DNA from: Ptychodera flava
Lineage: Eukaryota; Hemichordata; Enteropneusta; Ptychoderidae
DNA: 64,000 nt
NCBI RefSeq assembly: GCF_041260155.1
Contig: NW_027248376.1
Coordinates: forward strand, 171,501 to 235,500
Direction: 5' to 3'
In this document: positions 11,793-22,815 of the stretch, in pieces
How positions within the stretch are numbered: the stretch's first letter is position 1
Layout of the letters: each line of letters opens with the position of its first letter
Position numbers and translations under genes: made by a program
The notes under the pieces: model-generated
The model's database searches: none
Told to the model about the DNA's origin: nothing
The model's input: only the letters and a program-made list of their open reading frames with translations

Positions 11793-12652
11793 ATCACACC
11801 AAATATTCTGCCGCCACCAGCATTCTAGCTCTGACATCGCCGTCTGTGTCGTCAATAGATGATTGCACTACACATATCGTTCACGTTGCCTCAGAGTCTC
11901 TCATCAAATTGAACGTAGACGTAAATATCTCAATCGTCATTTGGATTCGTTTTATTGCAGCATCGAAGCGCAGATAACGTATTCATGAAGAAATATCTAG
12001 AAACAGACTTGGCTTGGGAATTTGTAAAGCCCACATGTGCATTGCGTCATTCAGAGCAAGGAGCAGATGTTTTTACCCGGTCTTTTCGCCGCTTTCTACT
12101 TTCGTCACATGTACTTTACTGCAAATTTGGAAATAACTTGCCTGTAAACTTTGCTGTCCTTGACTTTATACAAAAGACATTTTATACTAAACGATGCATG
12201 CAACTGAGCATATCGACTTTTCATACATTTGGTGACAAACTGACGAGTAAGCAGAAGTTGTCGAAAATTCCAAACGGTAGATTTATTAGAGATGGCTTGT
12301 CACCCTATTACGCGTGCAAGCATTTCTATCTCAATGCTTAACAACTTCGTTATGAAGCATTGAGAAAATCGATTGTTTAGTACGCTACTGATAATCATAG
12401 TTTGTAGCTTTATTGACGGATGATAAATCACAGTAACAATACAGGGTGCAAAGGTTGTGTCAGACTGTCGCTGATTCAAAGTAAATTTTGATGAAACAAG
12501 GAGACACTCAGAACATGTTGATTCATCCGTATGTTGTCTAGTTCAAAAACTCTGCGGTTATGTTTATGCGTAAAAGATGAGTTTAGAAACGTTGTGTCAT
12601 AAATAAGTACAAGAGTAAGTGTCAGAAACTGCAGTTCACCAGATATAATAGG

Positions 12653-12870
12653 CTGGAAGATCCGTCGCTCGAGGGCGCTCTCTACGCTTCCCCCTCTGAG
12701 ATCAATAAATATTTAACAGCACTCTGCATAAAACGTTGCATATTTTAGCGACCAGAACAGCTGTAGGCGGGCGTGACCAACGTTTTTTCATCTCGCAGCC
12801 GCATGTGACAGCCCGCGTCCAGTCGTAGGAGGAAGGGAGCGTAGGGAGCGTCCTCGAGCGACGGATCTTT
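12653..12870. mobile_element. MITE-like foldback element, copy in unit C
   Basis: Diverged copy of the element at 6953-7168. The inverted ends are still clear (GATCCGTCGCTCGAGG and CCTCGAGCGACGGATC). These ends pair slightly better than in units A and B, so this copy may be closer to the ancestral form. Confidence 0.65.
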
Positions 12871-13038
12871 CATTCTACAAATATAAATGATAGAAATTAT
12901 GATTCAGGAAACGTAAGTACAATAGCGGGTTAAAGTCACGTAAAATAAAGACACCGCTGTAATATGGGTACTCGCTCAAACCTTAAAATAATTAGTGTTC
13001 AAAAAGCTGTTTCTATGTATACACAAAGATAAATACTG

Positions 13039-14557
13039 AGGGGATCATTGACAATCAAGACATTTATCAATGACAACAGAATAAAGACCTGTAAAACTAC
13101 ATACACATTTTCACCATTAGGGGACGTTTCCATCTAAAAACAATGCATATTCAACGCACATTCACCCCTTCAAATAGGGGTTTCAAGGGGTATGGAGCTC
13201 CTAATTAAAGTTATTTGCCATCTTGTAAGCTGTTTGCAATATGTGATTAGAGATAGAGATTAAGTGGGTGTACAGGGAAGACATCTCTGCCTTACACACT
13301 TCACTCATACAGATAATCGTTTGCCTTGAACTTCTTTGAACATTGTACCCTAATTTTCACAGAATAGGACCTATAAATATACTACAAGCCATATGTTAGT
13401 TCAAATTAATAACAGTAGGAACAAATTCTGATATCCTGAAATGATAATACTGTTGTCAAGGTTTACACGAGACTGAGTTTGTGCCGCTTCACTGTACAAT
13501 ACCTTGGCATAAAGTAGTACCGGCCAAGCTATTGGTATCTGAAGTTGTTGACTAAGCGTTATGTAATGTCTGATTATGTCTGATATAACTACTTTAGATT
13601 GCCCCCAAAGTGCACTGTTTTTTAGATGCAAGCATCCGTCATGCATTTGTTCTTTATGCAATTTCTTAAGACAAAATTTTCCAATGAAGAGACAAAATTG
13701 CTGAAATCTTGATTTTGATTTAAATAGCCTTTAGATTAAAAGACTTTCCACACTGATGAAGTGTAACAATTCATTCTAAATCGACGGAAATGAATATTTT
13801 CGTTTGATATAGAAGTTATTATGAACAATAGCTGGATCGTCCTAGGGATACATGTTATAGGTTACTTTTAAAGGATGGAGTTGTTGGATATTCTACATTT
13901 CTAGTCTTTCTAGTATATATGACTTATGCGTGTCATTTCTCAGATACAGTGGTTCAAGGCATTGGACACAAATCTTTTGCTTACTGATTTCTTCTTGCAA
14001 AAAATCATTACTTTAGTACGTCGAATGCGTCCAATGATGTGAAAAGTATTGGCATAAAACGTCATCAAAACTGTGAAAACGTCCTAGTTTGTGAACAGCA
14101 ATGACACAACACATCATCGAAACTGCAAATCATCGACCAGAATCAAAACAATCACCGACACAAGTACTATAAAAAGTGAGATAACTATAAGACCAGTGCA
14201 CTATCACTGAACAACATATACATTGTTCTCAATCACCATATCTTCGATAGACGAAATTTCGTATGACGAACGAAATTCCTTTTCTAGGGGGTGTCTCGCT
14301 CTATTAAGACAGTAACAAGTATTCACATCAACTTTGTACCACAGTTACATGTAAATGCGCGATACTTTATTGCTATTTAAAATATGTTTGAAACTGTAGA
14401 TCTATAGGTCATATTTTTCCCTTGATTTTCTTATGAAATGTCTCCGGCATCCCTTTTGAGGGAGAACACACTTAACCTTACAGTAAATATAAACTTGAAG
14501 TAAATGATAAACGGTGAAATGATACGCTGTTATAACTCGGATCTTTCAGCCACTCAC
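13039..14557. other. Non-coding stretch
   Basis: AT-rich DNA with no recognised exon or repeat. A minus-strand open frame at 13401-13661 has no family I can name. Confidence 0.5.
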
Positions 14558-14687
14558 CAACTGAAGCACATCTAATGCACGAGGCTTTCCCACAGTGGTC
14601 ACGATAGTCGTCCCTGAAATATTTGGGAATACACCGTCCGTTTTTTGAACAGGTAATCGTTCCCATTCCTGAACTTTCCATTGCGAT
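14558..14687 (-). CDS. LDLa-like exon, copy B
   Basis: Exon-like block with a TTTTGCTCAG acceptor just upstream and a GTGAGT donor after it. It encodes NGRCIPKYFRDDYRDHCGKA, similar to the second half of an LDL-receptor class A repeat. To keep phase 1 with the CUB exon, the first part reads D-R-N-G-K-F-R-N-G-N-D-Y. A one-base excess in an A-run near 14647, relative to copy A, then shifts the frame. So either the exon is broken or a base-call error is present. LDLa repeats normally have six cysteines; several are missing here. The call is LDLa-like only. Confidence 0.45.
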
Positions 14688-14934
14688 CTGAGCAAAAAAT
14701 AAAAAAATAAAAATTGGCAAATAAAGCTTTATAAGGTTACCTTTTTTAACCGAGATTTAATAAATTTCACAATTATATGTCGTTTGTGACTCACCTATAT
14801 AATTCTGGGACTAGTGAGGCTCATATGAGATTGACATGCAATTGTTATCTTCAGAGACCATGAGCTAATAAACTACTTAAAACAATCATTGAGAACAATA
14901 TGCTGCTTGTTATTCATTGTATCTAAATCTTACC

Positions 14935-15131
14935 TGACATGTAGAACAATGTATAAATTCCTTTGAATCCCTTTTTGTTTTGAATAGCGTCACTGATGTG
15001 CATTTCAAGTGTAATTCTGCCGCTTGAGACGAAGCCATTCCCATGATGTCCCTTGCACACTATGCCAATCAGTTTACTATCACTGAAGATCTTTATCATT
15101 TCCAATCTATTGTCACATGGCGTAATGATGC
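14935..15131 (-). CDS. CUB domain exon, C-terminal half, copy B
   Basis: Acceptor TATTACAG and donor TCAG/GTAAGA give a phase 1-1 exon. It encodes GIITPCDNRLEMIKIF, then SDSKLIGIVCKGHHGNGFVS, SGRITLEMHISD and KGFKGIY. This is the usual CUB C-terminal pattern: C-D-x-L-E...G, a second cysteine, SSG.L...F.SD....GF...Y. CUB domains are extracellular beta-sandwich binding modules of secreted and membrane proteins. The frame is fully open. It lies upstream of the LDLa-like exon in the direction of transcription. Confidence 0.65.
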
Positions 15132-15554
15132 CTGTAATACCTAATAAACCTGAGAATATCGTATTTTTGTTATATTTACCTAAAGTGTAGAGTTTCAGCA
15201 CTGTATGAGTTTTGATTTCTGTCATGTTCTCGTTCTTAGTAAACTTGGAGTAGCAATGAAATTCTTTTTCTAAGGCGTAATGGTGACTTCGGAAGGTCGC
15301 AATTCTTTATTTTTTGTCTTGTTTAAGTATCGTAAGATAACTCTTTGGCACCTAAGCCATATATCCATATTAATAAACCATAAATACCCCCATGTACACT
15401 GCTCTCTATGCTTGGGAAAAATATCCTTCCCTCTGGTTCAAACATCTGTCCCGAAAATATATCATTGTTATCTTCTAAAGATGTTTGCCAATTGCACATT
15501 GTTTCACCAATCAATGGATACTTCTCACTTCTAATGTATCACTTTGTACATTAC

Positions 15555-15785
15555 CTGAATGGAAATCCGATGAATCCGTTGACCAGGGCATGTCGTCCTT
15601 CAACCAGCAATTCTTATTTCTGGTATCAAAGCCGTAAGAGACGCATCCATCACTTTCATTACAAAGCTGACGGCATTCTTCCACTCCGTTGACCTTATGA
15701 GCAAATCCATCGTTTAAGTCTGAGCCATGTCTTCCGGTAGGATTATATATTGCAATCCGGACCTGGAGATATGCGTCAACAGATG
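15555..15785 (-). CDS. PAN/apple domain exon, copy B
   Basis: Phase 1-1 exon with a TTTTACAG acceptor and a TCAG/GTAATG donor. It encodes KVNGVEECRQLCNESDGCVS, then YGFDTRNKNCWLKDDMPW. The C-x3-C spacing, G-C and N-C-W-L-K-D match PAN/apple domains, extracellular modules that bind proteins or sugars. It is open throughout and more intact than its counterpart at 4674-4890. The exon lies between the two CUB halves in the direction of transcription, which is an odd order (see findings). Confidence 0.65.
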
Positions 15786-16263
15786 CTGTAAAATTTCATC
15801 AACGCGCAACATAGTACAAACACATCACTGTGCCACACTGTAAAATGCAGATATACGTGATTTCAGCTACATCCAAGAAAACAATCACAGACTTGATAAG
15901 ATTTTCTAAAAGGAACCAGTCCAACTGCAACAATTCAAGCGGTCTATAGAGCGTAGAAGATAGCCAAACTCTAACAGAACTAGTGGCCGAAATAAAAGAG
16001 GCCACTGCAGCCGGACGCTCAGACTTGAAAAATCATGTTCAACTACTTAATGATTTCATATGTTAAGGAGACAGCTATGATTAGATTGTATATGTAAATT
16101 GTATATATATCCTCTGTTCTTATCAATATACGCGCTATACTCTGAACACTCAAGTCAAATCTGTCGTGAAAGTGCCATCCAGTGAGTTGCTGAAAAAGTT
16201 ATCGGGAGATTGTACGGTTTAAAATTTTAATTGCGTTCGCATTTTGATCATACCCACAGACAT

Positions 16264-16298
<35 letters not shown>
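16264..16298. repeat. (CAA)n microsatellite
   Basis: Simple repeat of ACA/CAA triplets, followed by an A-rich tail. Confidence 0.95.
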
Positions 16299-16371
16299 AA
16301 CCAAAAAAAACAACAGACAACACACATATACACACATGAATGCATTCATATTTCCATACGTCACACAGTCA

Positions 16372-16517
<146 letters not shown>

Positions 16518-16531
16518 GAGTGGCATCCTAC

Positions 16532-16676
16532 CTGGATCAATCATCTCAGAAAAAGTGATATCTGTAAACTTTACGTATGTTCGGTTGTAACCTCTGTCGT
16601 TTCTAATCTTGAGCACGTACCTTTCTTTCACCAGTTCGGAACCGTTCGGGTAGTCCCTTTGCGAATACAGTTTGCC
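16532..16676 (-). CDS. CUB domain exon, N-terminal half
   Basis: Encodes GKLYSQRDYPNGSELVKERY, then VLKIRN and YVKFTDITFSEMID, ending at a CCAG/GTAGGA donor in phase 1. This resembles the start of a CUB domain (G.L.S..YP.......W.I......I.L.F.D...). The 5' border is uncertain: no pyrimidine-rich acceptor is visible just upstream, so the exon may be truncated. I see no counterpart next to the decayed copy at 3670-4890. Confidence 0.5.
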
Positions 16677-19600
16677 TCATCTTGCTTTTGTTTCATCATC
16701 TTCCTGGACTGTAGCGCACAAAGGTCAAATAAGTTAGAAATTGAATCATAAAATCGACCAAATTATTTCGAAGAAATAAAGAGATAGCATGACGCTATTG
16801 ATATCAAGGCAAGGAACTTGTCGATGCATATAGGGAGAATAGGTTGGCATTATCGCATGATTTTCCATAGTATAGTGAGGGGACAGCATAACGCCTGTTC
16901 TCTATTCGTTGTGTTGTCATGTACATGTTCACGACGTGTTTCGAAATCGATCCACGTCATCGCGACAACGTACACACAGGATTCATTTACAGATTATCTC
17001 CAGAACCTGAGACAACTTTCGATATTACACTTTCGATATATAATGTCATTCTACGTAAATGCTATTATATATGTTGTAGAACGAAGTCATAAGTGTACAG
17101 AATGTTAAATACTCTCAGAAAAGCACACGATCAAGGCAGAGCAAATGTAGGTGACCATTTTCAGCATTTCAGATTAAGAAAATTCAGCAAATGTATTAAT
17201 ACTAACTTTCACGTCAAATGTACGAAAAAGGCGTTGCGCAATTATAGTTGTCATGAGAACTGCCTCTCCTTACGATCTCAATGAACTTTCCTTGTCAGCA
17301 ACAAACATACGTAAGCGGTCGGTTATGACATATCTATTCCAATTCTGATGTAATGTACAGAATATCTGTCTCTAATTCGTGTCAAAATAACGACGTTATA
17401 GTTCCTGGAAGATGTGTATGCTGCCTTTGTATACTTGATGTGAGGGGGTTTACGTGTTTTTATTTACAGTACGTCAGCGCGGGGAAATCCCCACTTGGGT
17501 GCAATTTGCATAAGCCTGAATATTTGCACGTAGAACGCGCATGCGTATATGAAGGCCATGTCTTGGCGATAACAGTTTCGTGTTTATCAGCAACTCATAC
17601 AGCATTCAAGTGTCATTGAGGTCATACACAAATGGTCATTAGTAATACAGTGTATTCAGCCTTCAGCCACACACTCTGGTGACCCTCGCAGTACCCTCAC
17701 TGAAATGAATAAATTCCACTTATAGGGGGTTGAGTGTGTCGCCCATTTGCAGACGCGTAGCTTAGTCGATTCAAGTGTCACAAATAGGTTCAACTAACAT
17801 GTAACGCTGATGGAGAACTTGACCAGTACAACAACCACTCAAGACTAATGTACATAGAGTGACACCTCATAAAGGTAGTGTTTTTTTACAGAGTTGCTAT
17901 ACGACTGAAAAATAAACCACACACTGTATGAAAACATCGCGTCCTGGTACAACATTAGCATCTACTAAGTGGCATGTCAGTACAGGGCACTGCCAGGTTC
18001 ACCAGGGTGTACCAATGTATCTACGGTATTCAGTTATTCAGGTGTAATTTTAATATTTCAACCATTCATAGTATACATGTCTGTCATAATAATATGCACT
18101 TCGCAGATTATTGTGACTGTCACGAATTGGCAGTATGTCGTCTTCATTTGTTTCAAACAGTGTCAATAATTTTTTTTTTTCAGTTTTAAGGAGAGATGCT
18201 GTTTTCAGCTTTCTCAGCCGGCTTAAGTACTGTTAAAACGAGTTGTTGAATGCATTATGTGCGTCTGATATGTATTTCTGTGGGTTACAGTGTCACTGGT
18301 GATCTATTTTGTACTGTAAATGATTTTAGTATTGAATTTTCTTTTTAAATTCATAACCTTGTCTGTCTTTTTAGGTTTTATCGATTGTCTTTGTATATTT
18401 TTCATTTTTATAAACCAGTCTGAAATAAATAAAATAATTGGTCAATGCCTATCACATGACTACATCATAAACTTGCTTTGTGAGAATTAGAAACCTCAGC
18501 ATTTTCATAAACAAACCTTGAACCATTTTCTGTTTCTACTCTGCATGTTGGCTCAATTGATTAAACCTATCAAGATAGAAATAATGATTTAGTAGTAGTG
18601 ATTATGCAGCATTGATCGATGTGTACGTGACGACGGCTATATTTCTGCAGTCGGGTCAACTCAATAAAATGGCAGTGAAGCACCACAAACAGCGTACCGT
18701 GACCCCAGCAGACTCTTTCCATAGACAGCGCCCCCATAGTGTCGCTGCGTCGTTATATAGTCAAACGACAGGAAGCCTACTACAAAAGATGATTATCGGA
18801 GAGTAGTACACAAATAATTTACAGAGATTTCAATAACTTTTCAGCATGTACGCGTATATGTAGCAGCGATTAACGATTAACGGAATAAAAGCAAGCTAAG
18901 AGGATATGAATTCGACATTCGTTGGACTCCTAACACAACTTATTTTAGACGGATGGCCTTTAGATTGATACCAACTGAGATTCAACCATGTTGATAAATT
19001 TACAAGCATAAAATATATAACATAATTATATTTTAGATCACGTTAAAGATGGACAACGTGAGTTATCATTTTTTTTTTCAATATAATATTATTGCTTCTC
19101 TTTAAAGATGTGTAAACTCAAGTAATTAAATCACGTTTTATAATACCAGCATATTGATGGCACAAATGCAGTGACCTGATTGGTCGAGACATGCAAAGAA
19201 CCGTGATATATTCCCAATGTACCATGGTTGACACACATGTAAGCTTTCAGCTTCGAATCAGCAAAACTCCTTTTTTGACATTCCATGCCAGGATTTCAAA
19301 TATACGTTATTATATATAGCAATAAATCACACCCAGCCACGATATACCTCTCGTTTAATTTCATATATATGCACGCGCTATCACTCGTGCATATATGTCG
19401 TGAACTGTTCAAAATCTCATGGTAAACAGTAGCTGGGTGTGCTTTATTGCTTAAATATTTAATACACTTGATACTACCGTAAAGGCTACAGTTAATGAAT
19501 TGAGAGTGGCAGCCTCTATGTAAAGACGGATGCACGTGAATCTTCTTTTGCAACCATCCTTTTTTCCAAGTTACTAAGCAATACTTACAGCAAAAGGTGA

Positions 19601-19921
19601 TGGAAGATAATAATCTGGCCATATTGATTAATTGGTATAATAACTCTTTGTAAGTGGCAATTATTAATAGTAATAAATATGCATTTCCTACGAACAAATA
19701 TTGAAGGAGTTTTGTTTTCTCATCCAAAATCTCTTTGTATAAAAGACGTCCATTTGATGACTCCTTAGTTAAGTTTTAATATCGCAAGATCCAGCTAAAG
19801 ATACAAAAAGCCAAAAGTGATGTTTAAATTCATTTCGTATTGTAACACACAACATCCGCAGTCTGTATTCTGATTCGCCAGTTGATAGTCACGTGGGATG
19901 CATTCTTTTTGTGCTGATCCA
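16677..19921. other. Long stretch with no recognised gene
   Basis: Several short open frames occur on both strands (for example 17353-17619 and 19296-19727), none with a motif I recognise or any splice context that supports them. An oligo-T run lies at 18168-18180. Nothing else stands out. Confidence 0.5.
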
Positions 19922-20011
19922 CGTAAACGACGTCATCAGGCATCATTTGTTGGAACTGTTGCCTGCCAGGCATCAGTTCCGAAAAATGATGCCCGCTGAC
20001 GTCAAAAACGA
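19922..20011. promoter_or_regulatory. Imperfect palindrome with CRE-type sites
   Basis: About 90 bases form an imperfect inverted repeat centred near 19966. The left arm reads CGACGTCATCAGGCATCATT and the right arm is its approximate complement. The right arm contains a perfect CRE word TGACGTCA at 19997-20004 and the left arm contains GACGTCAT. It lies 40-50 bases upstream of a short open frame at 20047. A promoter role is inference. Confidence 0.35.
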
Positions 20012-20046
20012 CATTGACGCGTGCGCGGACCGGAATGTAAACAAAG

Positions 20047-20235
20047 ATGTCGTCTGCGGCCGATCGAAACGAGAGTCGAGATTTTTTTTGGTTTATCCTA
20101 CTTTCTGAAGAAGAAGAATTGAATGCTTTGGTTTCCAACAAGGACTCACAACGGACGAAAACTATAATCAAAGGTGCATTGAACGTTCTGAAGTATTGCG
20201 ATCCGGGCCCGTTAGGAAAAACGTTTTCTTACTGA
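20047..20235 (+). pseudogene. Short ORF resembling a KIAA1958/ZMYM-type N-terminus
   Basis: A 62-residue frame with SEEEELNALVSNKDSQRTKT followed by IIKGALNVLKYC. Ex-Crypton proteins of the KIAA1958/ZMYM kind often begin with an acidic stretch followed by a K-D-S-x-x-T-K helix, and this resembles them. No tyrosine-recombinase core follows and the frame closes at 20235, so at most this is a truncated start. A T-run at 20085-20092 may hide a frameshift, because an overlapping frame reads ESRFFLVYPTF. Weak call from memory of the family pattern. Confidence 0.3.
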
Positions 20236-20329
20236 ACCACTCCAACATATTACATCATAGGCCTACATGAGACAAGTTTTGTGTATAGTACGTTCTTATG
20301 CATGGCTGCGGATGAGATGTGTTACAAAA

Positions 20330-20501
20330 CACATATTGACTGGCCATGAGGGCAACAGCATACGGGACTGTGAGTCACCCCCAAAAACAGACTGTTTCCC
20401 TTGGCCTACGGCCTCGGGAAACAGTCTGTTTTTGGGGGTAACTCACAGTCCCTCGGGGTACAGACGTATGCTGTTGCCCTCATGGCCAGTCAATATGTGT
20501 A
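20330..20501. repeat. Large palindrome at the start of segmental copy I
   Basis: The left arm (20330-20400) and right arm (20417-20501) are inverted copies of each other, nearly perfect apart from a 13-base segment present only in the right arm. The centre, TTGGCCTACGGCCTCG, is itself partly palindromic. The right arm is the normal sequence of the 5.8-kb unit (compare 26265 onward and 37371 onward); the left arm is extra. Confidence 0.85.
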
Positions 20502-20874
20502 TAATGTTTACTTGCAGGAAATTAAGTAGAACACATTCGTTCTTGAGAAAAATATTGTCAAGGAGACACGTGTGAGTCAAGTTCTATATTTTCCTCTTTG
20601 CATTTGCGGCCGACTGTCATGTTTGTATATTATTGATTTTAGAAAATAGAGGCTCACTCGGGTAATTGTTGCCCTAGCGGATGATAAACACATACGTTGC
20701 TTTGTTTTGCCTTAAATTCTAGGAGTGGGGATCTATTATACGAATAACGTATATTATTACGTTAAATCCCACACAAACATTTTAAGAAATACACAGACTA
20801 CCACTAATTGTTCTTAAAAATAGACATGCTCGTGAGGGCGCTATTTCCTATTAATCATGTTGCTTGAAATTTAG

Positions 20875-21356
20875 TAGCTGTGGAAACGCAGCTATCTGTC
20901 GGCGGAGTAGCGGGGATCGCTATGCGGGTCAAAGGTCAACCCCGCCACGGATAGCTGCGGGCCAACTGCCATCGAAAGTGGGTCAATTACGACGACACAA
21001 CATGTATCGGAACTTTGAACGGCAAAATAAACCAAGGTCAGCGTAATTCAATAAAATGACCTATACCTGCCTGAACTCTGATTATTGCTCATTCCCTAAC
21101 TCCTTTTGTGAACACAATTTCTGCTTCGTTTACGTAATTCGGCCGATTTTCCAAAGAGTACTCAAGATTTTCACTCCAGCACTCTATTGATATGCTAAAA
21201 GCGCTGTTCACGGTTACAGGTTTGTTACTAAATATAGCTGTACAAGCGACATCGGACACGCAGCTTGAAATGCGGACAAATTTTATCAATAATGACCTTT
21301 GACCCGCATAGCGATCCCCGCTACTCCGCCAACAGATAGCTGCGTTTCCACAGCTA
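20875..21356. mobile_element. Foldback DNA element with 9-bp TSD, copy I
   Basis: A 482-bp element with terminal inverted repeats of about 65 bp, starting TAGCTGTGGAAACGCAGCTA and ending with its complement. It is flanked by a perfect 9-base direct repeat GAAATTTAG (20866-20874 and 21357-21365). Long inverted ends plus a 9-bp duplication are typical of Mutator-like (MULE) non-autonomous elements. The interior (about 20940-21293) has only short open frames. Confidence 0.75.
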
Positions 21357-21365
21357 GAAATTTAG

Positions 21366-22723
21366 TCGCTCGGCCAATAACGCTTGCAAGACCGCAATGC
21401 AATAAAATTAGCCCGAAGTATGAATTGTCGGTAAGCGTCTCTGCGTATGAATTCTGATGAATTGCCTTCTTTAAATGCTGTATGGGGAAACTACGCTGTT
21501 GACGTTGATGCGAATAGTCAGAGTAGCACATATACATTTTTGTACCAGTATTAACAATCCATGTAGGCACAGACCTTGTCCGTGATGTAGGGGACATCAT
21601 AGTTTTTTACTCCATGGATCCACTATGTAGATATGTGGGACACCATGGAATGAATTTTCTTATTTCGGCCATACCACGTGTGCTGCAAATTTGAATGTAT
21701 TTTTATAATTACCAAACTGATATGATCGTCACCAATTTGATGGTGATTTGTTGCAGTTCTAGCCCCACCCCACAACATCTCCGGCGGCTTCTCTCTATTC
21801 TCGTCGCGGAACATCCGGGTTTTAGTATGTCGATTGAGTAATTTGTTGCGTCACATCATGGTGAAAACTTATGACAGAAGTTCGGATTTATCGATTGCTA
21901 TACTGTACAATATATTGAACGTTTCAATGTAGATGAATGTTCAGTTCTAATGTATGTCACACAATTTCTGTATTGTTTGCTGTCTTGTAGCGTCTGATAT
22001 AAATTTACCCCTATGTTAGAACCCACTGAGAAGGAACTCGGCATGGCGTCTCAAACGAAACCTTGTGGTAGTGTAACAGTTTTTCGGAGTTTAGTTACTG
22101 TACTACCATAGGCAACAGGATGTCTGACCAGTACATAGGCCTAGGGGTAATTACAAATTCTCTTAACAGCCATTTTATCGAATCACATTCGCGCTTCGTG
22201 AAAGGTGTCAAAACATTGGGCCGGTCTAACATGTGTAGATAAACATCGAGAACAATAGTATTATGCATGTGTTTTAATCCCAAGCAGACCAGTTTCTGTG
22301 TTGGGAAAAGTTGGAATTGAGGCTAAGGTAGACATCGGCAAGACCCACTTTAAAAGTCGTCGTCCCATATCTTGACCTAAACCTTCTTCAAATCGAAAAT
22401 ATATCACATTATAGTATTTCAGGGTTATCAGCGTCAAAGAAATCATCTTTCGATTGAGAATTATTATGGATTTTTCAAATGTTGTGCCTATCTGACATTA
22501 CTGTACGCTAAATAACATATTTTAAAAATTATCATTTCTTTCAATCATGGACAGTAGTGGGGGAAGATCTTCCCCAACTACTGTCTGTGTTCCAATAGTG
22601 GATATTTCATTGGATATTTCATAATACTCAGCTTTTAATATATAATTTATTAGAACATCGTTATACAAGATTCCAAATATATTTATTATCTTTCACCTTC
22701 CTATACTCCTTCCAATTCGTCAG
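21366..22723. other. Non-coding part of copy I between foldback element and TM exon
   Basis: In copies II and III the stretch after the foldback element holds an open frame ending ..AVDVDANSQ.STYTFLYQY (27111-27389 and 38251-38496). In copy I a small insertion interrupts it, so I do not call it a gene. The 36-base hairpin is at 22550-22585. The counterparts of this whole stretch are 27211-28558 and 38318-39659. Confidence 0.45.
22550..22585. repeat. 36-base near-perfect hairpin, copy I
   Basis: GACAGTAGT plus GGGGGAAGA pairs with the following TCTTCCCCAACTACTGTC with a single mismatch and no loop. Counterparts are 28385-28419 (one C lost) and 39479-39514 (one arm change). Function unknown. 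Confidence 0.7.
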
Positions 22724-22815
22724 CAATTACTGGAATCGTTTTTGGCCTGCTTATCGTTATCGGAGTTGCTGCTGCTCTATTATATTACTGGTACAGACGG
22801 AGAAAAAAATTACCG
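22724..22815 (+). CDS. Putative transmembrane exon, copy I
   Basis: A pyrimidine-rich tract ends in TTCGTCAG and the exon ends at CCG/GTAAGG. It encodes ITGIVFGLLIVIGVAAALLY, then YWYRRRKKLP: a textbook single-pass transmembrane helix followed by a basic stop-transfer sequence. The exon starts in phase 1 and ends on a codon boundary. It probably belongs to a type I membrane protein whose ectodomain exons I cannot see. The splice signals and helix are kept in all three copies, but the copies are young, so this is weak evidence of constraint. Confidence 0.5.

Larger units (their letters stand above)
11639..13038. repeat. Tandem unit C, half copy
   Basis: Third unit. It matches the first half of units A and B, through the foldback element (12653-12870), and stops near 13038 after the run around CTATGTATACA. 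It is more diverged than A is from B, with many small indels. The tRNA-like block is absent. Confidence 0.8.

Noticed and set aside
20864..21046. Identical 60-residue open frames in all three segmental copies (also 26711 and 37816)
   Set aside because: Each starts inside the inverted end of the foldback element, so identity reflects the young duplication, not coding constraint.
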